Position numbers and translations under genes: made by a program. Shown one piece after another: positions 54,347 to 64,000 of a stretch of DNA of 64,000 nucleotides; position 1 is the first letter of the stretch; every line of letters begins with the position of its first letter. The DNA is from Monoplex corrugatus (Eukaryota; Mollusca; Gastropoda; Littorinimorpha; Ranellidae), in assembly GCA_030674185.1 (NCBI GenBank), contig CM060312.1, positions 71,929,237 to 71,993,236 of the forward strand, given 5' to 3'. The notes under the pieces are model-generated. The model was not told the DNA's origin and searched no databases. It saw only the letters and a list, made by a program, of their open reading frames with translations.

Positions 54347-54657
54347 GATCCAAAACAAGTGCAACTGCCCGCGCCCAAGCAAACAGGAACCAGAAGAACA
54401 AGAAAACCAATGTAAGCGCGTATTCAACAAAACAAGACAAGACAAGCGCAAATTCCATTTGGTCCCTTTTTATCCACTGGACGAGGCGGCAGGGAAGTTT
54501 TTAGTCCTCTTTTTATTATCCGTTGTTTGGTGTTTGTGGTCTGTTTGTGACCGTGCGTTCGCGCTTGACAAAGGCCGGTTGGCCGAAAATTTTTGCTTGT
54601 CTTGTCTTGTTTTGTTGAATACGCGCTTACATTGGTTTTCTTGTTCTTCTGGTTCCT
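54347..54657. mobile_element. Foldback element with 63-bp perfect inverted repeat and 12-bp target duplication
   Basis: GAGCCTGCTGTA at 54335-54346 and 54658-54669 flanks a 311-bp unit. A 38-nt leader is followed by inverted arms 54385-54447 and 54595-54657 (63 of 63 matching; AGGAACCAGAAGAACAAG at the outer end) around a 147-nt loop with GGCCGGTTGGCC. The second arm ends exactly at the target duplication. The same leader and arm sequence is in the copy at 34936. No coding frame. Confidence 0.88.
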
Positions 54658-54669
54658 GAGCCTGCTGTA

Positions 54670-54960
54670 ATTAACAGGCAAGTCTTTGACTTTGAATTGA
54701 AGTGTGAAAGTGGGGGCAGACTCCTCATGTCAGAGAAGGTGGCAGTATCCAATCCTCGGGCAGAAGATTGTGATATATTGTTCTGCTCAAGGTAATGAAA
54801 TGTTTCTGTTGTGTTCAGGATGGAAATCGCTTTTTACGATGATCGTCGCTTCTCTGAAGGAGAAGGGCTGCTGTTGCAATCTGCTTCCTACATTATCAGC
54901 GAGTCTACATGCTCATTTTCTCAGGTGCTGCAACTGTGCAGTCTGACTCTCCCTTGCGTG
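54670..54960. other. Unassigned sequence
   Basis: No gene or repeat similarity noticed apart from weak likeness of its right end to 57430-57480. Confidence 0.35.
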
Positions 54961-55150
54961 GGTAGCTCATGCCAATTAGAGACAGAAACGTCACACTTCA
55001 AAACACAGTATTACTCAAGGATAGTTGTATTAGCTCCCAGCGGACCTGTCTTACAGCTAGTCCTCTCTACACACATATACATGTACAATGTAAGCTTATT
55101 AGAAACATGAACCGTAACACATACAACATCAAAGAAGTTAAAAATGAATG
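54961..55150. repeat. Dispersed repeat family I, copy 1
   Basis: ATGCCAATTAGAGACAGAAA, CAAAACAC.G.ATTACTCAA, GACCTGTCTTACAGC.AGTCC and CGTAACACATACAACATCAAAG align with 57483-57755, where about 100 bp is inserted. Confidence 0.65.
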
Positions 55151-55254
55151 GCAATAAAGATTTGACTTATACTATACATGTCAATTAAACAAACGTTGCA
55201 TATAAGAGGGAAAGAAAGAGAGGTTAGATGAGTTTCTACAAAACAAGCCTAAAG

Positions 55255-55450
55255 TGTAATGTGGGGCTTAGTGGTTTAAGCATTTTTCAGGGATGCGAAA
55301 AACCTGGGTTCCAATCACGGGTCAGACAGGGATTTTTCTTCCACTCTTTCTCCACTAGATCTTAAGTGATGGTCTAGGAGCTAATTTTTGGGGTGAGATG
55401 ATAAACCGAGGACTCAGGGCACATTAAAAATTCCACAACATCAAAGGAGT
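55255..55450 (+). mobile_element. tRNA-derived SINE
   Basis: A box CTTAGTGGTTTAAG (55267-55280), B box GGGTTCCAATCACGG (55306-55320), then a body ending GATAAACCGAGGACTCAGGG. Confidence 0.8.
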
Positions 55451-56555
55451 TATCTCTGGCTAAGTTCTGTAGCAACATATTCTTCCATTGGTAAACTGAA
55501 ACTATACATACAGAACAAATCTTTTATGGATAGAATGCACTGCGGCGACCTGCTCTGCCCTGAGAGAGCAAAATGAAACTCACTTGGAAAATTCATTGTG
55601 AGAAGTACAGTAACAACAAAAACCAAATGAATACAACCAATAGACCGGAAAGGGAGAACATGGAGTATGGAAATGTTCCAAGCAGATTCACACATTCAGA
55701 GAATTCCATATGCGCTCCGTCCAAAGTTACCAGTGATTATCTGGGAGACTCCTTGATCCCGCACAAAACTGTATGCACTAGCAATGTGCTGATATGGAGA
55801 GATGGGAAGAAACATGGTACCACCTGCATGATTAAAGCAGTAAGATGGACACTTCACATTTAACGTTTTATGTTTCAGTTTAGCTAGGAGTGAACTCGAG
55901 TCATCAGTCCAGGCTATTATCAAAACAACCAAACTGCATAGCCCACTCCCCTCTCCTCCCCAGAAAAGGGGATCTAAAGAGGTGACAAGGGGACGATGAG
56001 GGTGATGGTGGTGAGGCGGACGGGAGTGAGGATGTTGTAGGAAGAGAGAGAGAAAGAAAAAGGCGAGAAAAGAAAAAACGAATAAACAAGATGATCAAGC
56101 CCTTTTATATTTTCCATTTTTACGCAAAAAGTAACAAGGATAAAACAAGTATTCTTTTCTAACACAATTCTACACGCAAATCCCTGTGCAGCAGAGAAAC
56201 TAAAACGACACAGTCATCAAAAACCACCAGTGTTATATCCTTTTTCACATTGACACAGTCATAGTTATGCCTATAAAAAAAAAAAAAGCCAAACAAACGA
56301 AAAAGGGAAAATAATGGAGAAATGACAGATATATATATGTGTGACAAACACCATTATTGATGATTTTGTGTAGTAATTTGGTCATTGTGATTTGATTATG
56401 GGTCATGACCCTCAAAGTCTTTAAATGAATTGTCTGTTTTCATTCATAAATGTTGCAATAGTAAAAACATGACATGCATAACTGGAAATTTGAGGATGTA
56501 AATTCTGATACAAAGGTACGAACAATAGTAGTCTGTGATCGCCTTATCTAACATT
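55451..56555. other. Unassigned sequence
   Basis: 55700-55760 resembles 32687-32740 (ATTCCATATGCGCTC). The rest shows nothing recognisable, with an A-run at 56274-56286. Confidence 0.4.
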
Positions 56556-56559
56556 TCTT

Positions 56560-57045
56560 TCAGTATGTTCCTAATGTTTTTTATGGATTTTTAACACGAT
56601 TCTTATTCAAACTTTACTTTGCAGCCCACTCACGTCATTTTGATTGATTTTGTCCAAAGTTGCTGTATATTGAGGAGCCATCTCTGTACCAAATTTCTTT
56701 GACAAGCATGACATATGCAAATTATGTCGAGATTGAGACTGTGAGACAGGGCCGTAATATATGCTTCTTTTTACATCATATTTTGTCTTCAGCCAGGCCC
56801 GAGGGTTACACGTAACATTAGCCAGAGAATTTGTGAAACACCCGCAGGACATAACTGCGAAAAGGATGACAATAGAGTGTGTGGTTTCAGTCTTCCCAAT
56901 TGTGCTGCAACATTCTGAATTCTATGTTGGGGCCGGTAGGTTATGAAAATCCTAAATTCATTTCAACCCATGGGATTTGAAAACACAACGTTCTACTTGT
57001 TAATCCACTGGGCTAATTCACTATGCTACTGTGACTTGTGATTTG
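56560..57045 (-). mobile_element. SINE-like family H, copy 1
   Basis: Collinear with 61640-62130: TGAGACTGTG, TGCTTCTTTTTACATCATAT, ...GGTAGGTTATGAAAATCC... On the minus strand the right end has a tRNA-like head (TAGCATAGTGAATTAGCCCA, later TTTTCAAATCCCATGGG). Confidence 0.6.
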
Positions 57046-57139
57046 TGAATACAATAAATTCTTTTGGTTTAATTTCATCCTAAATATGATTCTGACCAGA
57101 CCATTAGTATGCAATTTTGGATATAAACATAGACACAAA

Positions 57140-57324
<185 letters not shown>

Positions 57325-57482
57325 GCGCAAGCCTGTGATTTATTTAAAATAATCTCCATTTTTTCGAAAAGGAAGATTAAAAAGGGGGGGAGAAGGAATG
57401 GAGCCAATGGAAAAGACAAACATTCTGAAACAGAGTTTTGACGATAGGCAGCCGTGCAGTGTGATTGTTTGTCTATAAGTTG

Positions 57483-57760
57483 ATGCCAATCAGAGACAGA
57501 AACTTCAAACTCCAAAACACTGAATTACTCAAGGATGAGGTTCAGCCGGACCAGTCTTACAGCAAGTCCATGCAACACTACACATACAAGATTTTGTATT
57601 TTGAATGAGCACTAACACAATAGCGAGAAAGTCTGGAGAGAGCTGGACGACAAAAGGTACTCAGGGGAGAAATACCCGTCAAGCAAGTGTTTCGGCCCGT
57701 AACTCCTGACATGTAAAGTTAAATGAACGATAACACATACAACGTCAAAGAAATTTTTTT
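57483..57760. repeat. Family I, copy 2 with insertion
   Basis: GATGCCAATCAGAGACAGAA, AATTACTCAAGGATG, GACCAGTCTTACAGCAAGTC, then extra sequence 57610-57715, then GATAACACATACAACGTCAA. Confidence 0.6.
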
Positions 57761-57839
57761 TTAAAATGAAAGACAAAAATATATTGACGGCTATGTGTCA
57801 GTCAGAACAGTCACCATTAAACACTTCACAAAAGCATGA

Positions 57840-57975
57840 GAGAGAGGGAGAGACAGACAGACAGACAGACAGAGAGAGACACAGACAGACAGACAGACAG
57901 AGACAGAGAGAGAGAGAGAGAGTGAGTGAGGGAGAGACAGACAGACAGACAGACAGAAGAGAGAGAGAGAGAGGA
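57840..57975. repeat. (GA)n/(CAGA)n array
   Basis: GAGA and CAGA tetramers. Confidence 0.95.
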
Positions 57976-58024
57976 GTACAAGAGTTTCACAGATCATGAA
58001 CCTAGAACCTAATATTTAGTCTAA

Positions 58025-58175
58025 CTGCCAGCCATGCTTGCAAAGCAAAAACTTAACCCTTTGACTCCCTCACCCTATCCACCAGTTTCCCGCAGAAAGC
58101 TGGGGATAAGGTGAGGGAGTTAAAGGGTTAAGTTTTTGCAGTTGGTGGATAGGGTGCGGGAGTCAAAGGGTTAGA
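58025..58175. repeat. Family G palindromic element, copy 1
   Basis: TTAACCCTTTGACTCCCTCA (58053) pairs with its inverted end TGAGGGAGTTAAAGGGTTAA (58131), giving a 79-bp palindrome bounded by TTAA. A further half unit ends GGGAGTCAAAGGGTTA at 58173. Homologous flanks at 60450-60645 show that the whole block is one repeat. Confidence 0.85.
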
Positions 58176-58844
58176 ACGGGCACTGCTGAACTCAGCGAGG
58201 TGACCTTCTAGCTGGCAGAACAAGATACCAAGAAAGTGATCCCACACCAACTCAGAATGCTTATAAACTCCGACAAAGTAACCTTGCAGTAACGCAGTCT
58301 TCTCTTGTTGGTAGCCTCACAGTGGTTGATATTGATATTGATGGCCTCTGTGGACCATCTGGTGTTGCTATTGTGATGGAATGAACCTAAATTCAGCGGA
58401 GTATTGGAAACTAGAATTAACTGCCTAGGAACAATGCCTTTGAGATCGAGATCATACAGAAAATACAGAAAATGAAGCAGCAATACAAAGGATTATTTGA
58501 AAGAAACTTTCTATCTGGCCTTTTTTTTTTTTTTTTTTGTCAGATGAACATCGACTTAAATTGATGGAAACAGAGATTGCATTTCTAGTGTATTATATTC
58601 ACCAAAGATTTGGTGTCGTAACAGTAAAGGGTGTAAAAGGGTGTAAACGTCAGTCTTCCACTGAAAAGGCTGGAATTGGATTTTACATGAATATATTCCG
58701 CCTGGAAAATAAAGAGTGGAAAAATCAAGTTTTGATCTTCCAAGTCTGTGCAAATCTGCCAGTGCCTAAACTCACTTTGTGTGTACGCGCACGCAGGACA
58801 TATCCACAATGAAGATCATATAAGTCATGAAGTGTCCAGCGGTG
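58176..58844. other. Unassigned sequence
   Basis: T17-type run at 58521-58538. Short frames on both strands (58483-58208, 58537-58812) have no recognised family. Confidence 0.4.
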
Positions 58845-59005
58845 GTTTTTTGCCGGTAAACTTGAAAACATCCTGTATGCACGCCTGCTGAAGACGGAGT
58901 ATGCAGACTGTGCAGCAAAATACTGCCTGCTCAGTGTGAGCAAAACAGCGTGCATACATATTACCGAGAAAATCGAAACGCTGGCCGTAGAAATTGTAGA
59001 CGAAA
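58845..59005 (+). repeat. Family E, copy 2
   Basis: GTGCAGCAAAATACTGCCTG, CTCAGTGTGAGCAAAACAGC and CCGAGAAAATCGAAACGCTG align with 9034-9110. Confidence 0.6.
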
Positions 59006-59077
59006 ATCACCAAAGTACTAATAATGCGACTTTTCAGTCAGACTGAATAATAATAAAAGATTTCTCCTCACTTCGCT

Positions 59078-59079
<2 letters not shown>

Positions 59080-59150
<71 letters not shown>

Positions 59151-59197
59151 TGTGAGTGTGTGTTGTGAATGTGTGTGTGAGTGTGTGTGTGTATATA

Positions 59198-59230
<33 letters not shown>

Positions 59231-59540
59231 TGCGCGCGCGATCGCGTGCGTGCATGTGAGAGAGAGAGAGAAAGTGTGTGTGTGTGTGTGGTGTAGTGTG
59301 TGTGTGTGTGTGTGCGCGCGCGCGCGCGAGCGCGGGCGCGGGCGCGCGCGTATTTGCTCGGTTGCAAGTGTACATACGTATATAACTCATTTACGTAAAT
59401 GCAGTGCATATTTCAGCACCCCGCGCGCGGCGGTGCGAGTGTGTGTGTGTGTGTGGCACGCGTGCGTGCGTGTGCGTGCGGTGAGAGAGAGAGAGTGTGT
59501 GTGTGTGTGCGCGCGCGCGCGCGCGTGTGTGCGTGCGCAT
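59080..59540. repeat. (GT)n and (CG)n arrays upstream of the EF-hand exon
   Basis: GT repeats with embedded GCGCGCGCGCGCGAGCGCGG (59315-59345) and GCGCGCGCGCGCGCG (59509-59525) stretches, plus GAGAGA blocks. The same order of motifs (GTGTGG, GCGC, GAGAGA) recurs three times, suggesting segmental duplication. Confidence 0.95.
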
Positions 59541-59544
59541 ATAC

Positions 59545-59902
59545 GATCTTTTGTGCGTAATTTCAACGAACTTGACCCTTTCAGGAACAGAGCAGTACCC
59601 TCTGCCAAGTCCGGTGTGTTTTCATTGACCTGTTTCTAACACACATGCAACACAGCACAGTCAAAGCATTGCACTGTTTTTATTGGCTTAAAGGACAAAA
59701 GATCGTGTTTTGAGTGGATAAAAGTAAAACCTGACAGTTGTTGCACTGCTATAAGCTGCGTTTGATGGTTGCCTGCGGTGCTTCATTACTTGGGCTGGTT
59801 AATTCTTCGCTGTGTGTTGGCTTCGTTTTGTTTAGTGTGAAACTTGCAAGATCATACAGCTATACATAAAACTGGTGACTCTAAAACTAGAACTGTGCAA
59901 AC
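59545..59902 (+). promoter_or_regulatory. Putative promoter and 5' UTR of the EF-hand gene
   Basis: Sequence between the GT/CG arrays and the ATG at 59903 is non-repetitive and includes AAAGGACAAAAGATCG and TGGATAAAAGTAAAA (a possible weak TATA-like box near 59718). The start site is unknown. Confidence 0.3.
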
Positions 59903-59972
59903 ATGAGCGCTCTGGTGGATACACTGTCTGCTTTCCAACAGGAAAAACTCAAGTACTACTTCAAGTTTTTCG
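59903..59972 (+). CDS. First coding exon of an EF-hand Ca2+-binding protein (calexcitin/SCP-like), partial
   Basis: ATG at 59903 in a good context (AAACATGAGC). It encodes MSALVDTLSAFQQEKLKYYF plus KFF and then one base (G) before GTAAGCAG, a strong splice donor, so the exon ends in phase 1. An amphipathic helix ending KYYFKFF, followed by a split codon G|AN that can code Asp, is how the first EF-hand helix leads to the DxNxDG loop in calexcitin and sarcoplasmic calcium-binding proteins. No later exon was found before the window end, so intron 1 is at least 4 kb. Identity is inferred from one short exon. Confidence 0.5.
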
Positions 59973-60425
59973 GTAAGCAGCTTTTATTGAAATTATTGTT
60001 CCATCGTTGAGAATTAATTTTTTAAAAAATCTCCTTGTTCTGCGATCATAGCAATGATCATAGGATGAAACAAAACAGTGCACAGAAAATGAGAAATCTT
60101 TTTGAGTAATATGATGAATATGACTGTATGCGATAGGAATTGCCCTTCCTACTGATATGTAATTAATTAATGATTATGTGTATTGTATTGGATACATTAG
60201 CCTAGAAAAAAAAACACTGGTGAAATTGCAGTTTGTATGGGATGCGCGTATGCATGTTGTTTTGCGCACATTGTGCGGGCGGTACTGGTCAACATGTAGC
60301 CTAGCCCTATGCTATAGCCCCCAGTATAGTCTAGGTTGTTAATGCACACAAGACTGCATACTCCTACGTCTTTGGTGCCCATGAACCATCGGTCGTTGAC
60401 ATGGCTTACAGGATTGTTATTAACC
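59973..60425 (+). other. Start of the presumed first intron
   Basis: Begins GTAAGCAGC. No other feature recognised. Confidence 0.4.
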
Positions 60426-60429
60426 CTTT

Positions 60430-60650
60430 GACTCCTGCACCCTGTCCACCAGCATCCTGCATTGCCAGCCAAGCTAGCAAAGTTAAAACTTAACCCATTG
60501 ACTCCCTCACCCTATCCACCAGCTTCCTGCAGAAAGCCGGTGGATAAGGTGAGGGAGTCAAAGAGTGTGCAGGAAGCTGGTGGATAGGGTTAGGGAGTCA
60601 AAGGGTGAAGTTATTGCAATTGGTGGATAGGGTGCAGGAGTCAAAGTGGT
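60430..60650. repeat. Family G palindromic element, copy 2
   Basis: Multiple half units, TAACCCTTTGACTCCTGCAC, TTAACCCATTGACTCCCTCA and inverted AGGTGAGGGAGTCAAAG, TTAGGGAGTCAAAGGG, GCAGGAGTCAAAG. The flank GCCAGCCAAGCTAGCAAAGT also matches 58027-58046. Confidence 0.85.
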
Positions 60651-60934
60651 TTTTTAACACATGGGCAGATTTGCACAGGTGTTGACCTGGGAGATTGGCT
60701 AGAAGTCTTCCCATTTATCTACCTGACCAGGTGGGAGGTATCCCATGTAGAATTGCCCCAAACCTTCTTATTGGAAGTCAGCGTTGACTGCTAAAGATTC
60801 CTATCCCAGACTTCTCTCAGTATGGATGTGCTCTGTACCCCGTAGTTTTCCTTTGTATTGTTGTTGTTTTTTATTTGTATTTTTTCTCTTTATCAGAAAA
60901 AAGGAGATTATTTCATAGCTACGTGTTTATATAT

Positions 60935-60967
60935 GTGTGTGTGTGTTTGTCATATGTGTGTGTGTGT

Positions 60968-61034
<67 letters not shown>

Positions 61035-61035
61035 C
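60935..61035. repeat. (GT)n microsatellite
   Basis: GT units with TTTGTCATAT and TATATG interruptions. Confidence 0.97.
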
Positions 61036-61370
61036 CAGTCTGTGTCCATCTGTAACAAAAATGTATGGATACAATTTCCTCAAATCTTTATGGGTGAATC
61101 TTTACCCAATTTTGGTTAAAAGTGTGAACCATTAAGGAATTGCAAAAGGTGAAACCTATAAGGTAAGGTGCAGAGGTCAAGGTCACATGGACAAAAAAGT
61201 GCTTTTCCTCAAAGGTGTCTGAACAGTACTTTCACAGGAACTTTTGACATTATTTGAAACCTGTTTCACTGTTGCAACAGGTGATATTGCCGTCGATGCA
61301 TGGCAAACTATTGTCAAAATTTCAAAGAATCAACTTTCTGTATAAGCTAAAGAACGAATGTTTTATGTGA
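61036..61370 (+). repeat. Family D, copy 3
   Basis: CAGTCTGTGTCCATCTGTAA, GAGGTCAAGGTCAC, GTGTCTGAACAGTACTTTCA, CTGTTTCACTGTTGCAACAG. The GT array abuts its start. Confidence 0.65.
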
Positions 61371-61446
61371 TAATGAATTTTCTTCTTCAGTATGTATCTA
61401 TTAATGTGTAATAGTTTATATTTCATTTCTTTTCAGAATGTGTGAG

Positions 61447-61450
61447 GTTG

Positions 61451-61520
<70 letters not shown>
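61447..61520. repeat. (GT)n microsatellite
   Basis: About 35 GT units with one TTTG interruption. Confidence 0.97.
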
Positions 61521-61521
<1 letters not shown>

Positions 61522-61639
61522 TCAAAAAATCATGTATAGTTTGTTGTTCTTATTTTTGATTGATTATGTTTGTTTCATTTTTCAGCTTATGTAGATTTCT
61601 TAATTATTTATAAATTGAAAGCAATTGCAGTTTTAGCTT

Positions 61640-62140
61640 TCCTTTTTATCCCCAGTTTCTGCATTGCTCATGTTTCACTATCCTCATGTCGCTCTTTTTG
61701 ATTCTCTGACATATCTCAAAATCCGCCCAAACTGATGATGTCCATGGTACCAGATTTTTCTCAGACAGTGCCATGTTCATGAGAGTGGGGATGATAGTGG
61801 ATATGCTTTGGAGTCCCAGTTCGGTTTGAGACTGTGTGATGGGCTTCTTTTTATGTTATATCCCAGTTAGAGAAATACAGACACCTGCAGTGTTGGTCAG
61901 GAAATGCAAGTAGCACCTTCAGTGACACATTGGTGAAATAAATAGAACTGGACTACAGGTGTTGTACTAGTCTTCCCTTTGAGCCCATAGCATGCTTAAC
62001 TCTAGGTAGGAGATGGTTAGGGTTTTTTAAAAGCCCCGCAATATTATTTTTGGGGACTGATGGGGGTTCGAATCCACAACTTTCCAGTGAGTAATCTGTT
62101 GTGCTAACTATATTGCCACATGGACAGGTGATTAATGTTT
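61640..62140 (-). mobile_element. SINE-like family H, copy 2
   Basis: On the minus strand a tRNA-like head (TGGCAATATAGTTAGCACA at 62118-62100; GGATTCGAACCC at about 62075-62063) precedes a body shared with 56560-57045 (GAGACTGTGTGATGGGCTTC on the plus strand). Confidence 0.7.
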
Positions 62141-63627
62141 GTTTGTTTGTTTGTTTGTAGGCTAACATAGACTTTTTGATTTGTATAGCATTGAAATCCA
62201 ACTGACTTTGTGCTGTCCTGTTACAGTGAAACCCGACAGCAATGGTACAGTGGCTCCATTGAAAAATAGCAGCATGCAGTAGTGTAGCCTGGCTCTGTCA
62301 ATATTCATCATTCAGTCCTGTTGTTTTGGGTGTAGCACTAACACCTAACCCTGGATTAACTGACACATGGCCTGTTTCTCCATCTTTGTCAACTAAGTCC
62401 TGTATGTTAACAAATATAAATAGATTTATTCAATAAGCTCCTGCAAAACTTAAGATGTGGCCTGTCAGAAATTGCTGTGCATTCCAAAAGACATACAGCA
62501 TGTGATGAAGATCCTTGATATGTAAGTTTGTAACTGTGCCATCAAACATGAAGTACACCTTGTTTAAGAGCGCTCTGTTCTGGATAACCAACAACAAAAA
62601 ACTTATTTCACAAAAATATTAGAACATTCTGGCAAGGATAAAGTTCACTACTTCTCTCAACACAAAATTAAGAAATAATGAAACTCTTGACATAATCTCA
62701 TCAAAGATAAAGGATGTTTTGTAGTATTTCTTTAATTTTTTGTTTATGCATTTCTTGCAGAATTGTTTGGCTTGCATTGATGAATAATACTAATGGGCAT
62801 GCAACATATTTTTGGTTCAGACTTGGCATATTTTGTGCTTTATACCCATCATGAGGGGCTGTAACCTAAATGACTAAAGTGTCAGTCTAAAATCTGAATC
62901 TCTTTAACTTAAAATTTAGGATCATCATTGAAGGTTAATGGATCAGATCATCACTGCTGGTTAATGGATCAGAAAGATAATGAGACTGGCTCAGGCATGT
63001 TATGTCTTGACCTGAATGTTTGGACAGATGGGATGGCAAATATGGACATTTTCTTCACACTTTTAAAGAAACCATGATTGATAAATTCAGACCAGTGGCT
63101 TAAATAAAAGGATTACACACATTGAACGATTTTCATTGTACTACATTTTTTTTAACTCAATGCACCCCACTGAAAAGCATTTAGATGATGTTATAGTGAA
63201 AAAAATAAGATTGCCTTATATTAGTTATAATGATACACCTGTAGTTAAACAAACTTGGTATAAAGAGTGTTACCAATGTGAAAATACCTTCAAAACCTTT
63301 CCATTCTTCCCAGATATTCTTAAAAAATAAAATCATTCAGACCATTAGAGTGTCTGAGGCATAATCTTGCTAGCTGTAATTTTTCAGATAAGTTGTTTTC
63401 CACTAAGATCTACTGCACAGGATATAGTACATACTTTTTATCTGAAACTGCAGAGTGAGATTATTTTTTATTTTTTATATTACTTTTTATTTAGTACTGT
63501 CTCACTTCTACAAAGATAGTAGGTGATTTACTCATTTTCTTTTTCTTTATTTCTGTAACTTGTTCTCTTTCTCTTTGTGTATGTCTCTCTCTTGTTTTTG
63601 TTTTTTTTAATTCTATGAGTGTATGCT
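62141..63627. other. Unassigned, probably intronic
   Basis: AT-rich. The frame at 63136-63330 has no recognised domain. CCTGTTACAG at 62217-62226 is acceptor-like, but the following frame stops quickly. Confidence 0.35.
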
Positions 63628-63645
63628 TGTGTGTGTGTGTGTGTG

Positions 63646-63692
<47 letters not shown>
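63628..63692. repeat. (GT)n with GCGCGC end
   Basis: GT units ending in TGTGCGCGCGCAC. Confidence 0.97.
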
Positions 63693-63939
63693 CACATGTC
63701 TTATTCACTGAAACTTAGTGGTAACATTAATAGTAGTATGTTGGTGGTGGTACTATTGATACTAAAGTTGCCACAAATATCAAATATGAATTTGTTCTTA
63801 TTCTTAGTAGCATTACCATTACTGCAACTGTTCAATGATTAATATTTTGTTTAATTTATATTGACACAGTTTTCTTCCCAGTTGTGTTTTATTGACAGCT
63901 GATTCATCATTTTCTTTTGCATGACCATCTTTCTCTCTC

Positions 63940-64000
63940 TTTAACCCCTTGACTGCCGGAAAAATAACTATTTTGAACTCCTGTCTGCCGGAGCAAAATC
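63940..64000. repeat. TTAACCCCTTGACTGCCGGA element edge
   Basis: TTAACCCCTTGACTGCC resembles the TTAA-CCCTTTGACTCC ends of family G and of piggyBac-like MITEs. A second CTGCCGGAG follows. It is cut by the window end. Confidence 0.5.

Noticed and set aside
62217..62280. Second EF-hand exon after CCTGTTACAG
   Set aside because: The phase-1 continuation reads into a stop after about 18 codons and lacks an EF-hand loop.

Overview
This window is animal nuclear DNA, most likely from a marine mollusc and probably a gastropod. That call is an inference from four things: very many long dinucleotide and tetranucleotide arrays, dense short retroposons with tRNA-like heads, an intronless orphan-type rhodopsin GPCR, and the mix of Ty3/gypsy, RTE-like LINE, mariner and PIF/Harbinger elements. 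Host coding content is very low: one clear gene (a 7-TM receptor, minus strand, 25355-26377), one probable first exon of an EF-hand calcium-binding protein (59903-59972, plus strand) and one weaker exon candidate (about 7827-7926). Nearly everything else is mobile or tandem DNA.

Layout. 1-2.3 kb: AT-rich non-coding DNA with short retroposon pieces and an (AC)n array. 2.33-7.83 kb: a 5.5-kb satellite whose plus strand is T/G/C with very little A, built on a TTGGTTTTCTTCTT core, ending at the exon candidate. 8-10.5 kb: retroposons and microsatellites. 10470-18222: a young full-length Ty3/gypsy retrotransposon (minus strand) with LTRs differing by one base, a TAAA target duplication and a textbook -1 frameshift signal between gag and pol. 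19.5-24.2 kb: a 5'-truncated RNase-H LINE, a CTAT/CTGT array, a mariner MITE and LINE debris. 24.5-26.4 kb: a composite inverted-repeat insertion with a 12-bp target duplication, next to the GPCR. 26.4-36 kb: retroposons and simple repeats. 36343-37700: a mariner-like transposon. 38-43.4 kb: clustered SINE-like copies and a 30-bp minisatellite. 43762-47048: a PIF/Harbinger transposon inserted into an RTE 3' fragment. 50.06-54.1 kb: a near full-length RTE-like LINE with a second LINE inserted in the opposite orientation. 54.3-59.5 kb: a foldback element, SINEs and Z-DNA-prone arrays. 59.9-64 kb: the EF-hand exon and probably its first intron, filled with repeats.

How the parts relate. The strongest unusual architecture is in the Harbinger element. 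Its two genes (transposase on the minus strand, MADF-BESS partner on the plus strand) are interleaved exon by exon: each gene's intron contains an exon of the other. The gypsy, mariner and Harbinger genes are broken mainly by one-base indels in or beside short runs, which could mean recent death or uncorrected long-read assembly errors. The RTE-like LINE has in-frame nonsense codons and is an older, truly decayed copy.
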